From: a bacterium
Lineage (GTDB): Bacteria > JAUVQV01 > DATDCY01
Assembly (NCBI GenBank): GCA_036524115.1
Contig: DATDCY010000197.1
Span: 1-30,643 of the forward strand
DNA length: 30,643 bases
Direction of reading: 5' to 3'
Shown: positions 7,818 to 15,377 of the stretch, in pieces
Layout: each line of letters starts with the position of its first letter
How positions within the stretch are numbered: position 1 is the first letter of the stretch
Notes under the pieces: generated by a model
Database searches by the model: none
Told to the model about the DNA's origin: nothing
Seen by the model: only the letters and a program-made list of their open reading frames with translations
Made by a program: the position numbers and the translations under genes

Positions 7818-9914
7818 TCAGTACGGCACGTTGCCGTCCGGGGTCGCCGGCGGAGGGTAGGCCTCGGCGGGGGGGCCGTGCAGCGCCGCCTTCAGATCCT
7901 CCTGCGTCAGGGAGTAGACGAGCAGGCTGTGATTGATCTCTTCCCCCGGCTCCCGCTGTCGCAGGTACGCGCACACACGCGCGAACCGCAGCCCCTCGAA
8001 GTCGGCGACGGCCTTGACCCAGTTCTCCACGCCGCGCTCGTCCACCAGGCGCCGGCGGCCCGCCTCATCGGACGCGAAGAATGCCTTCACCTCCCGCTGC
8101 AGCCGCTGGTAGTGCTCCTCGTAGTCCGTGCGCCAGGGCCCGGGCGCGACAACGTTGTACACGGACTCCATCATGGATGCGCTGATCACGTAGAGGCCGG
8201 GCGTGAGTTCCGGCTCGAACTGCTGACGCAGTCCCGGCTCCAGGAAGCCCACGTCGAAGAAGCACGGGAGCATCCGCGCGCGGATGCCGTACGCGCTCGG
8301 GGGCGAGGAACCGAAATAGGAGAAATAGACCGTGGGCGGCGGTCCTGGGCCGGCATCCAGGGCGTCGAGCCGGGTCTTGAGAGCCGGCAGTTCCTGCCCC
8401 CAGTCGAAGGAACTGTCGACGAGGTGACGGTAGCCGCGCCTCGATCCGCCGCCCACGACGTTGAAATATGCCAGGTAGTTCGGGTAGGCCGCCGCCGTCT
8501 CCGCGACGAGCCAGAGCAGGCTGAGGGCCACGAGCAATGCGGGGACGCTCCGCCAGCGGGAGCGGCGTGCCGGGCTCCGCAGCCAATGCCCGGCGGCGCC
8601 CGTCAGGATGCACAGCGCCGGGAATATCGGCAGAATGTGGCGGATGCCGATGTCGATGCGGCTGACGATCGCCGCGTAGCCGTACCCGAGGAAGATGACC
8701 CACAAGGGCATCGCCTTGTACCACGTGTTCATGGGCCGCTCAGGCTCCGGCGTCGCATCGTCCTGGGCGCCGGCGCGCCGGCGCAGGCCCACCGCGAAGG
8801 CCGCGATGGCGGCGCCGGATAGCAGGAACGCCGGCACCGGCGTCTTGTAGAGCAGGGCGTACGGAAAGAACGAGGCGAAGCCGAAATACCCGAAGCGCCC
8901 GTTGAGGAAGGTGTTGAACTTCTCGACGGTGCCCATCGTGTCAAGGAGGCCGAAGAGGAGACCCTCGGGGAGCAGCCGCCACTGGTGGAACAGTTCGACG
9001 AGCGGCGCGTAGCTTCCGGCCCGCGGCAGCCAGTCCGAGAACTGGATGACCGCCGGGTCCGGCACGCCGCCGGCGAGGCGGCGGTGCATCTCGAAGCGGA
9101 AGCCGAACATTGCCCAGACCAGAAGCCAGGACACCGCCGCATGCGCCGCGGCGACCAGTGCCGCGCTGGCGATCATGGCACCGCGCGTCGTGATGTCCAT
9201 CCGTCGGGCGCCCCACCGGACCTCCCACGGCCGGGCGGCCGCGACGCGCACCGCCACGAGCGCAAGAGCCATGGGCAGCAGCAGCAGCGTCGAGAATTTG
9301 ACCGTGAGCGCCCAGCCCCAGATCAGGCCGGTGCCGGCGAGGCGCAGCGGCGAGAGCCGGTGCAGCAGCCGCCAGTGCGTCCAGATCGCGGCAGTGAACG
9401 CCAGCGCCGCCGCCAGGTCGAGCGTCGCCGCGCTGCCGTGCGCGAGCACCGTCGGGTTGAAGGCATAGACCGCCAGCGCCACGAGACCGCCGGCCGCGCC
9501 GAAGAGCTCCCGCGCCCAGGCAAACACGAGCGCGCCCAGCACGGCGCTGAGGAGCGAGGTCATCAGGCGCGTCGCGTGCAGGATGCGCTGGGGATCGTTC
9601 CCCAGCTCGAACATCAGGGCCCGGCCGTATTTCCAGTTCGCGGCGCGCTCCCAGACCTCGCCGGCCGCCGCCGGCAGTCGATAGTCGCCGAGAACAATCG
9701 GCAGCGTCATCCAGCGGTACTGGCCGATGCCGCACGCGGCCATGCGGTAGTCGCCCGTCGCCCAGATGCTCACGCCGCTGGCGATGTGCGCGTATTCGTC
9801 GAACGCGCTGCACTTGTCCCAGGCCGCGCTGTTGGCGAGGGCGACGTGCACCAGTAGCACGAGCGCGGCGAGCGCCCGGACCTTTCGCTCTGCGCGCTTC
9901 GGGGAATGATCCAT
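7818..9914 (-). CDS. Membrane glycosyltransferase, family 39/PMT-like
   Basis: A 698-residue polytopic protein with about 9-11 hydrophobic segments. After the first membrane helix comes the catalytic-type acidic pair D39-E40 in SAFDEYAHIASG, the mark of the GT-C fold enzymes (PMT, ArnT and relatives) that move a sugar from a polyprenyl-phosphate carrier to a periplasmic acceptor. Near residue 540 the motif VDSSFDWGQELPALKTRL matches the DSN-DWGQDL signature common in carrier-dependent glycosyltransferases. Acceptor and sugar cannot be read from sequence. The upstream open frame reaches 10286 but is Arg/Pro-rich; MDHSPKRAERKVRALAALVLL is the natural start. No SD is seen: TAGAAA ends 5 bases before the ATG. 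Confidence 0.85.
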   Translation of the reverse strand: MDHSPKRAERKVRALAALVLLVHVALANSAAWDKCSAFDEYAHIASGVSIWATGDYRMAACGIGQYRWMTLPIVLGDYRLPAAAGEVWERAANWKYGRALMFELGNDPQRILHATRLMTSLLSAVLGALVFAWARELFGAAGGLVALAVYAFNPTVLAHGSAATLDLAAALAFTAAIWTHWRLLHRLSPLRLAGTGLIWGWALTVKFSTLLLLPMALALVAVRVAAARPWEVRWGARRMDITTRGAMIASAALVAAAHAAVSWLLVWAMFGFRFEMHRRLAGGVPDPAVIQFSDWLPRAGSYAPLVELFHQWRLLPEGLLFGLLDTMGTVEKFNTFLNGRFGYFGFASFFPYALLYKTPVPAFLLSGAAIAAFAVGLRRRAGAQDDATPEPERPMNTWYKAMPLWVIFLGYGYAAIVSRIDIGIRHILPIFPALCILTGAAGHWLRSPARRSRWRSVPALLVALSLLWLVAETAAAYPNYLAYFNVVGGGSRRGYRHLVDSSFDWGQELPALKTRLDALDAGPGPPPTVYFSYFGSSPPSAYGIRARMLPCFFDVGFLEPGLRQQFEPELTPGLYVISASMMESVYNVVAPGPWRTDYEEHYQRLQREVKAFFASDEAGRRRLVDERGVENWVKAVADFEGLRFARVCAYLRQREPGEEINHSLLVYSLTQEDLKAALHGPPAEAYPPPATPDGNVPY

Positions 9915-9948
9915 GAGGATTTCTATCAGGTTTCCGGCGGGGCGGCAA
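9915..9948 (-). promoter_or_regulatory. Promoter of the glycosyltransferase gene, probably leaderless
   Basis: Read on the minus strand, TTGCCG is followed after exactly 17 bases by TAGAAA, which ends 5 bases before the ATG at 9914. The -35 hexamer is the same one used before the histidine kinase at 21001. The transcript would have essentially no 5' leader. The -10 box is only four of six against consensus, so this is a moderate call. Confidence 0.4.
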
Positions 9949-10008
9949 TGCGTCGCGGGCGGGCCCGCGCCGTCGGCGCCGCTTCTGCAATCGCGCGCCG
10001 TAATCGCG

Positions 10009-10021
10009 TAGAATGCGCGCC
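10009..10021 (+). promoter_or_regulatory. -10 box directly before the MscS-like gene (leaderless candidate)
   Basis: TAGAAT (10009-10014) is followed by 7 bases and then ATG at 10022. There is no SD. The -35 region at the right distance (CTGCAA or TGCAAT around 9985-9991) is weak. An ATG at 10013 overlaps the box and is therefore less likely to be the start. Confidence 0.45.
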
Positions 10022-11707
10022 ATGCTCGCGCTCGCCTCCCGACGGTCCCGCCGTGCCGTGCCGGCGCGCCCCCGCGCCCGCCGCGCCTTGGCGCGTCTGC
10101 TGGTTGCAGGGGCGATCGTGGCCGCGTCGCCCGCGGGGGGCGCGCTCGCGGTTTCGCTTCCGGCGCTCCCGGTCCTGCCGGGCGCCAGCCGCCCCGTCGC
10201 CGAGGGGCCCGGTGAGGAGACCCCGCGCGGCGCGGTCCGCGAATACCTGGCGCACGCGCGCCGCGGCGACTACGAGGGCGCCGCACGGTACCTGGACCTC
10301 TCCGCGGTCCCCGCGGCGGAGCGGGCCGCCGGGGGCGGGCGCCTCGCCCGCGAGCTGCAGGTCGTCCTCGATCGCACGCTGACGCTGGACCTCGACGCGC
10401 TCGCCGATGACCCCGCCGGCATCGGGAACGACGGGTTGCCCGCGAACCGCGACCGGCTCGCCACGGTCCGCGGGCGCGACGGCGCGGTCGACCTGCTGTT
10501 GGCGCGGGTGCCCGGGCCGGCCGGAGGCGAGGTCTGGCGCATCGCGGCCTCGACGGTGCGGCGCGTCCCCGACCTGTACGCCGAGTACGGCTACCCGCTC
10601 TTTGTCGACCGGCTCCCGCGGGAGTTCGTCGATTGGCGCGCCCTCGGCATGGACCTCTGGCAGTGGCTCGGCCTCGCCGTCCTCGCGCTGGCCGCCTGGC
10701 TCCTCGGCTTCTCGGCGGCCTGGGTGCTGCGCCGCATCGCCCTCCTGCTGGTGCGCCGCACCGAGAGCGACCTCGACGACCGCATCGCCGATGCCCTGCA
10801 CCGGCCCGTGCGGCTCATGCTGACGCTGTACCTGCTCCTGGCGAGCACGTACTGGCTGCGGCTCTCGATGGGCGCGCAGGCGGCGCTCGTGCGGACCGCG
10901 CGCGGCCTGACCATCGCGCTCCTGACGTGGGTCTTCCTGCGCGTGGTCGACCTGCTCTCGCGCGCGGCCCAGGAGCGCATGGCGCGCGAGGAGCGCCGCG
11001 GCGCCGTCTCGATGGTCAACCTCGGCCGGCGCGCGGGGAAGGTGCTGATCGTCGCGCTCGGCGTGCTCGGCCTGTTGCAGAACCTCGGCTTCAACGTCAC
11101 CGGGGTGGTCGCGGGGCTCGGCATCGGCGGTCTGGCGGTCGCGCTGGCCGCGCAGAAGACCCTCGAGAACGTCTTCGGCGGCGTGGTGCTCACCGTCGAC
11201 CGCCCGATCCGGGTCGGCGACCTGTGCAAGTTCGGCGACAAGGTCGGGACGGTGGAGGATGTCGGGCTGCGCTCGACGCGGGTGCGCACGCTCGACCGGA
11301 CGGTGGTCAGCGTGCCGAACGCGGAGCTGGCGGCGATCGAGATCGAGAACTTCACGGTCCGCGACCGCTTCCGGATCGCCGCGAAGCTCGGCGTGCGCTG
11401 CGAGACGACGCCGCAGCAGATGCGGCGGCTGGTCGCGGCGATCCGCGAGGCGTTCCTCGCCCACCCGAAAGTGGTCCGGGACCCGCTCGTCGTGAGCTTC
11501 GCGGGCTTCGGCCCCTCCGCCCTCGAGATCGAGGTCTCGGCGTTCGTCGACACGCGGGATAACGAGGAGTTCCTCGCGGTCCGCGAGGAGCTGTACCTGC
11601 GGATGATGGACCTGGTCGCCGAGGCGGGGACCGCGTTCGCGTTCCCCTCGCAGACCCTCTACCTGGGCCGCGACAGGGCGCCCGGCGCGCCGCCCGCCCG
11701 GGGGTGA
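10022..11707 (+). CDS. MscS-family mechanosensitive channel with an N-terminal periplasmic domain
   Basis: A protein of 561 residues. It opens with an Arg-rich stretch and a hydrophobic signal or anchor (RLLVAGAIVAASPAGGALA), then about 170 soluble residues with a helical AVREYLAHARRGDYEGAARYLDL segment, expected in the periplasm. Four hydrophobic spans precede the pore helix VTGVVAGLGIGGLAVALAAQKTLENVFGG, the conserved TM3 of MscS with its Gly/Ala face. The beta-domain follows: VDRPIRVGDLCKFGDKVGTVEDVGLRSTRVRTLDRTVVSVPNAEL. Such channels release solutes on hypo-osmotic shock. The larger N-terminal part resembles MscM-like members (YbdG, YnaI, MscK types) in principle only. It is divergent from the glycosyltransferase gene. 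Confidence 0.92.
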   Translation: MLALASRRSRRAVPARPRARRALARLLVAGAIVAASPAGGALAVSLPALPVLPGASRPVAEGPGEETPRGAVREYLAHARRGDYEGAARYLDLSAVPAAERAAGGGRLARELQVVLDRTLTLDLDALADDPAGIGNDGLPANRDRLATVRGRDGAVDLLLARVPGPAGGEVWRIAASTVRRVPDLYAEYGYPLFVDRLPREFVDWRALGMDLWQWLGLAVLALAAWLLGFSAAWVLRRIALLLVRRTESDLDDRIADALHRPVRLMLTLYLLLASTYWLRLSMGAQAALVRTARGLTIALLTWVFLRVVDLLSRAAQERMAREERRGAVSMVNLGRRAGKVLIVALGVLGLLQNLGFNVTGVVAGLGIGGLAVALAAQKTLENVFGGVVLTVDRPIRVGDLCKFGDKVGTVEDVGLRSTRVRTLDRTVVSVPNAELAAIEIENFTVRDRFRIAAKLGVRCETTPQQMRRLVAAIREAFLAHPKVVRDPLVVSFAGFGPSALEIEVSAFVDTRDNEEFLAVREELYLRMMDLVAEAGTAFAFPSQTLYLGRDRAPGAPPARG

Positions 11708-11724
11708 CCGCCCTCCCGGCCGTC
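11700..11724. terminator. GC hairpin between convergent ends of the MscS-like and small membrane protein genes
   Basis: Around the stop codon at 11705-11707, CCGGGGG and CCCTCCCGG can pair with a small bulge, leaving the stop in the loop. The next gene on the minus strand ends at 11724. A U-run is lacking, so it is a possible but unproven shared terminator. Confidence 0.25.
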
Positions 11725-11930
11725 TAGTGCGGGTCGAGCCAGGTCGGCAGGACGCCGTACCAGTGGTGGCTCAGCACCAGCCAGACCAGCGAGGCCACGT
11801 AGAGGTACAGGACGACGATGAAGATCTTCTGGCCCAGCGTGGCCGGCGGTTCCTGATCGGCCTTCACGGGGGGCGGAGTCCCCGCGGCCGGCCCGGGCGC
11901 CGCGCTGGCGTTCTGCTTCTGCTCGCTCAT
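11724..11930 (-). CDS. Small single-pass membrane protein, unknown function
   Basis: A 68-residue protein: a polar, Pro/Ala-rich N-terminus (MSEQKQNASAAPGPAAGTPPP, about 30 residues) followed by one membrane helix (KIFIVVLYLYVASLVWLVLSHHWYGVLP) and a short tail ending TWLDPH. Reality is supported by its own consensus-like promoter (TTGACA at 12005-12000) and the purine run GGAG upstream of the ATG. The frame is open further upstream, but that extension contains the promoter. I do not recognise a family. The His-His-Trp-Tyr motif at the membrane edge is notable, but no function can be assigned. Confidence 0.65.
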   Translation of the reverse strand: MSEQKQNASAAPGPAAGTPPPVKADQEPPATLGQKIFIVVLYLYVASLVWLVLSHHWYGVLPTWLDPH

Positions 11931-11975
11931 GGTGTCCGCTCTCCGGGGGTGGCGCTCGTCTTCGTTGCCCGCTGA

Positions 11976-12005
11976 TAGATAGCTCGTTCCTGGCGCCTCT
12001 GTCAA
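11976..12005 (-). promoter_or_regulatory. Promoter of the small membrane protein gene
   Basis: On the minus strand a perfect TTGACA (12005-12000) is followed after 18 bases by TATCTA (11981-11976). Transcription would start near 11969, about 40 bases before the ATG at 11930. Confidence 0.5.
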
Positions 12006-12063
12006 TTCCCCCTGCATCCTGCTAGGCTGCCGCCCGGACAGACGCCGGAAAGGAAATGGTGCC

Positions 12064-12531
12064 ATGCGATCGCTCGGCAGCTCGCTCTACCTGTTCGCCC
12101 TCGCCGTGTGGGTGGGCGGCGGCGCCCTCTACACCTTCGTGCTGACGCCGGCGATCTTCGGCGCCTACCCGCGCAACACGGCGGGCGACGTCGTCGGCAC
12201 CATGATGCCGCACTACTTCGCGGTGCTCCTGGCGGCCGCGGCGCTCGCCGCGCTGCTGCTGGCGCTGCTGCGGCGCACGCTCGCCGTGCGGCTGCCGGCC
12301 CTCTGTCTCGCCCTGGCTCTCGCCGCGGTGTGCGTGCAGGCGTACATCCAGTGGGGACTCTACCCGCGCATCCTCGCGGTGAAGGCACAGGTCAAGACGT
12401 TCGAGGCCGAGCCGGACGCCCCGGCGCGCCGACAGTTCCGGGCCCTCCACGGGACGAGCATGCTGCTGAACCTGCTGACCCTCGCGGACGGGGCAGTCCT
12501 GCTCGCGCTGGTGCCCCTGAACCGCCGCTGA
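12064..12531 (+). CDS. DUF4149-like integral membrane protein
   Basis: A 155-residue protein with four hydrophobic segments. The N-terminal pattern SLYLFALAVWVGGGALYTFVLTPAIFGAYPRNTAGDVVGTMMPHYF follows the DUF4149 (TMEM205-like) family: a Gly-Gly in the first helix, a Pro before the Phe in the loop, and an Ala-Gly ahead of the next helix. The last helix follows RRQFRALHGTSMLLNLLTL. The family function is unknown; some members are linked to haem- or copper-related operons, which is not evidence here. AGGAAA lies 8 bases before the ATG. It is divergent from the small membrane protein gene, so the two share a 133-base control region. Confidence 0.8.
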   Translation: MRSLGSSLYLFALAVWVGGGALYTFVLTPAIFGAYPRNTAGDVVGTMMPHYFAVLLAAAALAALLLALLRRTLAVRLPALCLALALAAVCVQAYIQWGLYPRILAVKAQVKTFEAEPDAPARRQFRALHGTSMLLNLLTLADGAVLLALVPLNRR

Positions 12532-12608
12532 CGCGGGGCGGCGGCCGGTCCACACGGCGCCGCGGGCCGCGCGTGCGGGGAACCACCGCCAGCCATCGGA
12601 CATCCAAC

Positions 12609-12637
12609 GTGACAAGTTTGCGCGGGCATCGTACTAC
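12609..12637 (+). promoter_or_regulatory. Candidate promoter of the subtilase gene
   Basis: GTGACA (12609-12614) and TACTAC (12632-12637) are separated by exactly 17 bases. The -35 is one base off consensus, the -10 weaker. Transcription would start near 12644, leaving a leader of about 18 bases with GGAG just before the ATG. Confidence 0.4.
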
Positions 12638-12661
12638 GGGCGGGAGGCGGCGACGGAGAAG

Positions 12662-14467
12662 ATGGGAACGAAAAGCTTGCTGACTCGCCCGGTTGGCGTT
12701 GCGCTGGCCGCTGCGGTCGCGTGCCTCCTGCTCGGGGCGGCGCCGGCTGCCGCCGCGCCGCGCCAGAAACTGGCGTCGCCCGAGGCGTGGTCTTCCGCGG
12801 AGCGTGACGGTGAAGGCGAGGTTCGCATCGTCGTGGTTCAGCGCGAGGGCGCGCCGGCGGAGCGCGCGGCGGAGCGGCTGGCGCGCAGGGGCGTCGGGCG
12901 GGTCACGCGGACGTTCCACCGGATCGGGGGCGACGTCGTCACGGTGCGTCCCGAGCGGCTCGCGGAGGCGCTCGTCGAGCTCGAGGCCGACCCTGACGTC
13001 GAGGCGGCGGCTCCCGACAGCCGCGACCAGCGGGCGGTGGGCCAGTTCGTCCCCTGGGGCGTCGCGCGGATCCACGCCGACCCGGCGAGCCGCGGCACCC
13101 GCAGCGGCGCGGGCGTCAAGGTCGCCGTCATCGACACCGGCATCTGGGCCGACGCGGGCGGCGCAGTCCATCCGGACCTCGCGGCCGCCTACCGGGGCGG
13201 CTACGACTTCGTGAACGACGACCCCTACCCGTGGGACGGCTTCGGCCACGGGACCCACGTCGCGGGGATCATCGCGGCGCAGGACAACGGGATCGGCGTC
13301 GTCGGCGTCGCGCCGGGGGTGAGCCTCTACGCCCTCAAGGTGCTCGATGACCAGGGCTCCGGGTACTACTCCGATTTCATCGCCGCGCTGGACTGGTGCA
13401 TCGTCAACGGCGTCAGGATCGCGAACTACAGCGCCGGCGGTCCGGCCCCGTGGGAACCGATGGAGGTCGCCTGCGACCGGGCGCGCGCCGCGGGGATCAC
13501 CATCGTGGCGGCCGCCGGCAACGACTCCGGCGGGCCGGTGATCTACCCGGCGGCCTACCCCTCGGTCATCGCCGTCGGCTCCACCGACTTCAACGACAAC
13601 CTCTCGTACTTCTCGAACGTCGGCGCCGCGCTGGACCTGGTCGCGCCGGGCCAGCCGATCCGCTCGACGTATCTCGGCGGCGGCTATGTCTCGATGATGG
13701 GCACTTCGATGGCGACGCCGCACGTGACGGGGGCGGCGGCCCTCCTCGCGAGCCGCCGGATCACGGACCCGGAGGTGGTGCGGGACTACCTGGAGGCGAC
13801 GGCGGCCGACCTGGGGCCGGCCGGTTTCGACACGTCGTACGGGAACGGCCGCGTCGACGCCGGCGCGACGCTGCCAGCGATGACGATGCTCGCGCCCGCA
13901 GCGGGCGCGGCGCTCGCATCCGGGAGCGACACCGCGGTCTCCTGGGACCCCGTGCCGGGTGCGGCGAGCTACCGCGTCCTCTTCGAGCGCGCCGCGTCCG
14001 CAGCCTGGAGCGAGATCGCGGCTTCGACGGCCGGGACCTCGACGCCGTGGCGGGCACCCGTCGTGGGGCCGCCGCTGACCACCGGCCGGGTTCAGGTGGC
14101 GGCGTACGATGGCGCGGGGCGGCTGCTTGGGGTGGCGACGCGCTCGGGCTTCACCGTGGAATCGCTGCGCATCACCGCGCCGGCCCCCGGCGCGACCGTC
14201 GTCGCCGGCTCGCTGCTCGCCCTGCGCTGGGCCGTCTATGCGACGCCGTGGCCGGTGGCGGCCATCACGGTCGACGTGTCCGGGGACGACGGGAAGACGT
14301 GGACCCGGCGCGCGAACCTCGGCCCGTCCGCCCGGGCCGCCTGGTGGCGCGCCCCCGTGGTGGCGGCGAACACGCGCATGCGGCTGCGGGCGAGCCTGCT
14401 GGACGGCGCCGGCGCCGTCATCGTCAGCCGTGCGGTCGTCGTCGTCGTCACCCCCGCCGGTCCCTGA
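12662..14467 (+). CDS. Secreted subtilisin-like serine protease (S8) with C-terminal beta-sandwich domains
   Basis: A 601-residue preproprotein. The signal peptide ends near residue 32 (GAAPAAAA). A propeptide inhibitor-like domain follows (about 53-118: EVRIVVVQREGAP...ALVELEADPDVEAAAPD). The catalytic domain (about 128-400) has D158 in VAVIDTGIW, H196 in GHGTHVAGI, oxyanion-hole N287 in AAAGNDS and S349 in GTSMATPH, all intact. The ending GNGRVDAGATL closes the subtilase fold. Residues about 405-600 form two beta-rich modules, each with a TxLAPAxGAxLAxGS / ITAPAPGATVVAGS opening, an Ig/FN3-like pattern of extracellular proteins, perhaps for substrate or surface binding. Expected to be auto-processed and active outside the cytoplasm. 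GGAG is only 3 bases from the ATG, so the start is slightly uncertain. Confidence 0.93.
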   Translation: MGTKSLLTRPVGVALAAAVACLLLGAAPAAAAPRQKLASPEAWSSAERDGEGEVRIVVVQREGAPAERAAERLARRGVGRVTRTFHRIGGDVVTVRPERLAEALVELEADPDVEAAAPDSRDQRAVGQFVPWGVARIHADPASRGTRSGAGVKVAVIDTGIWADAGGAVHPDLAAAYRGGYDFVNDDPYPWDGFGHGTHVAGIIAAQDNGIGVVGVAPGVSLYALKVLDDQGSGYYSDFIAALDWCIVNGVRIANYSAGGPAPWEPMEVACDRARAAGITIVAAAGNDSGGPVIYPAAYPSVIAVGSTDFNDNLSYFSNVGAALDLVAPGQPIRSTYLGGGYVSMMGTSMATPHVTGAAALLASRRITDPEVVRDYLEATAADLGPAGFDTSYGNGRVDAGATLPAMTMLAPAAGAALASGSDTAVSWDPVPGAASYRVLFERAASAAWSEIAASTAGTSTPWRAPVVGPPLTTGRVQVAAYDGAGRLLGVATRSGFTVESLRITAPAPGATVVAGSLLALRWAVYATPWPVAAITVDVSGDDGKTWTRRANLGPSARAAWWRAPVVAANTRMRLRASLLDGAGAVIVSRAVVVVVTPAGP

Positions 14468-14528
14468 GCAGCCGCGTTGCGGCGGATAGCCGGCAGCGGC
14501 GGCCGACGCATCCCGAAAAAGGCAGGGC

Positions 14529-14546
14529 ATTCCTCATTTGAGGAAT
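14529..14546. repeat. Inverted repeat upstream of a sigma-54 promoter
   Basis: ATTCCTCATTTGAGGAAT has 8-base arms around a TT centre. It lies in an AT-rich island about 62 bases after the subtilase stop and about 78 bases upstream of the predicted sigma-54 start site. The position suits an upstream activator site; it has no U-run, so it is a poor terminator. Confidence 0.45.
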
Positions 14547-14588
14547 ACGAACTCCAAGCATAACTCAGTGTTTTCAATATGTTGCGTT

Positions 14589-14604
14589 TGGCATTGATAT
14601 TGCT
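14589..14604 (+). promoter_or_regulatory. Sigma-54 (RpoN) promoter of the lipoprotein gene
   Basis: TGGCATTGATATTGCT fits the -24/-12 consensus TGGCAC-G-N4-TTGCW: the invariant GG and GC are exactly 10 bases apart and TTGCT is perfect. Transcription would begin near 14615, leaving a leader of about 75 bases that includes the SD. It requires an enhancer-binding protein. Confidence 0.65.
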
Positions 14605-14689
14605 ACTCCGTCTTGGCGAACGACGCAGTGCACCGATGGGGTGCGGCGGGCGTTCGGCAGACAACCCTTTAGTCGGGAGGAGCGAAAGA

Positions 14690-15328
14690 ATGAAGGCTCT
14701 GGTGAAGTACCTGTCCACCGGCATTTCCGTGATGCTCATGGCCGCCCTGCTCGTCGGCTGCGCGAAGCCGCCCACGCAGGAGATGGACGCCGCCAAGGTG
14801 GCGATCGACGCCGCCGTCTCGGCGGGCGCCAACAAGTACGCGGTCGACGGCCTCAAGTCCCTGAACGACGCTTGGGCCGCGGCGCAGGACGAGGTCAAGA
14901 AGCAGGAAGGCAAGCTCTTCAAGAACTACGACAACGCCAAGGCGATGATCGCGAAGGTCACCTCTGACGCCGGCGCCCTCAAGACCGAGGCCATCCAGAA
15001 GAAGGAGGCCGCGAAGCAGGCCGCCAACGCCGACGCCGCCGCCGCCACCGCCGCGATCGCGCAGGCGAAGGCCCTTCTCGCCGAGGCCCCCACGGGCAAG
15101 GGCACGAAGGCCGAGATCGACGCGCTGAAGGCCGACCTGGCCGGCATCGAGGGTTCGGTCGCCGAGGTCACCACGCTGATCAACAGCGAGGAGTTCTACG
15201 CCGCTTCGGACAAGGCGAAGGCGATCTCCGCGAAGGCCGCCGAGATCAGCGCGCAGGTGCAGGCCGCCATCGACAAGGCTCCCAAGGGCAAGAAGAAGGC
15301 CCCCAAGGCCGCGGCCCCCAAGAAGTAA
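14690..15328 (+). CDS. Alpha-helical, Lys-tailed outer-membrane lipoprotein (DUF4398-like)
   Basis: A 212-residue lipoprotein: signal peptide with lipobox LLVGC, acylated Cys at 24 and no Asp at +2, so outer-membrane sorting is expected. The mature 189 residues are almost entirely Ala/Lys/Glu helices (AAKVAIDAAVSAGANKYAVDGLKSL..., a KNYDNAKAMIAKV repeat-like phrase), resembling DUF4398/Lpp-type coiled coils. The C-terminus is KAPKGKKKAPKAAAPKK, ending in lysine. In Braun lipoprotein the C-terminal Lys is joined to peptidoglycan by L,D-transpeptidases; two such enzymes are encoded directly downstream, so covalent anchoring is a strong inference. SD GGAGG (14676-14680) lies 9 bases before the ATG; a start at 14579 precedes the promoter and is rejected. 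Confidence 0.88.
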   Translation: MKALVKYLSTGISVMLMAALLVGCAKPPTQEMDAAKVAIDAAVSAGANKYAVDGLKSLNDAWAAAQDEVKKQEGKLFKNYDNAKAMIAKVTSDAGALKTEAIQKKEAAKQAANADAAAATAAIAQAKALLAEAPTGKGTKAEIDALKADLAGIEGSVAEVTTLINSEEFYAASDKAKAISAKAAEISAQVQAAIDKAPKGKKKAPKAAAPKK

Positions 15329-15359
15329 GGTCGAAGCAGGCTGAAACGGACGGGGTGAA

Positions 15360-15377
15360 TCTGGTATCATAGACGAC
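15360..15377 (+). promoter_or_regulatory. Promoter box directly before the first L,D-transpeptidase gene (leaderless candidate)
   Basis: TATCAT (15365-15370) ends 7 bases before the GTG start at 15378. A -35-like CTGAAA lies 18 bases upstream of it. No SD is visible, so transcription may start at the GTG itself, in addition to read-through from the lipoprotein gene. Confidence 0.45.
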
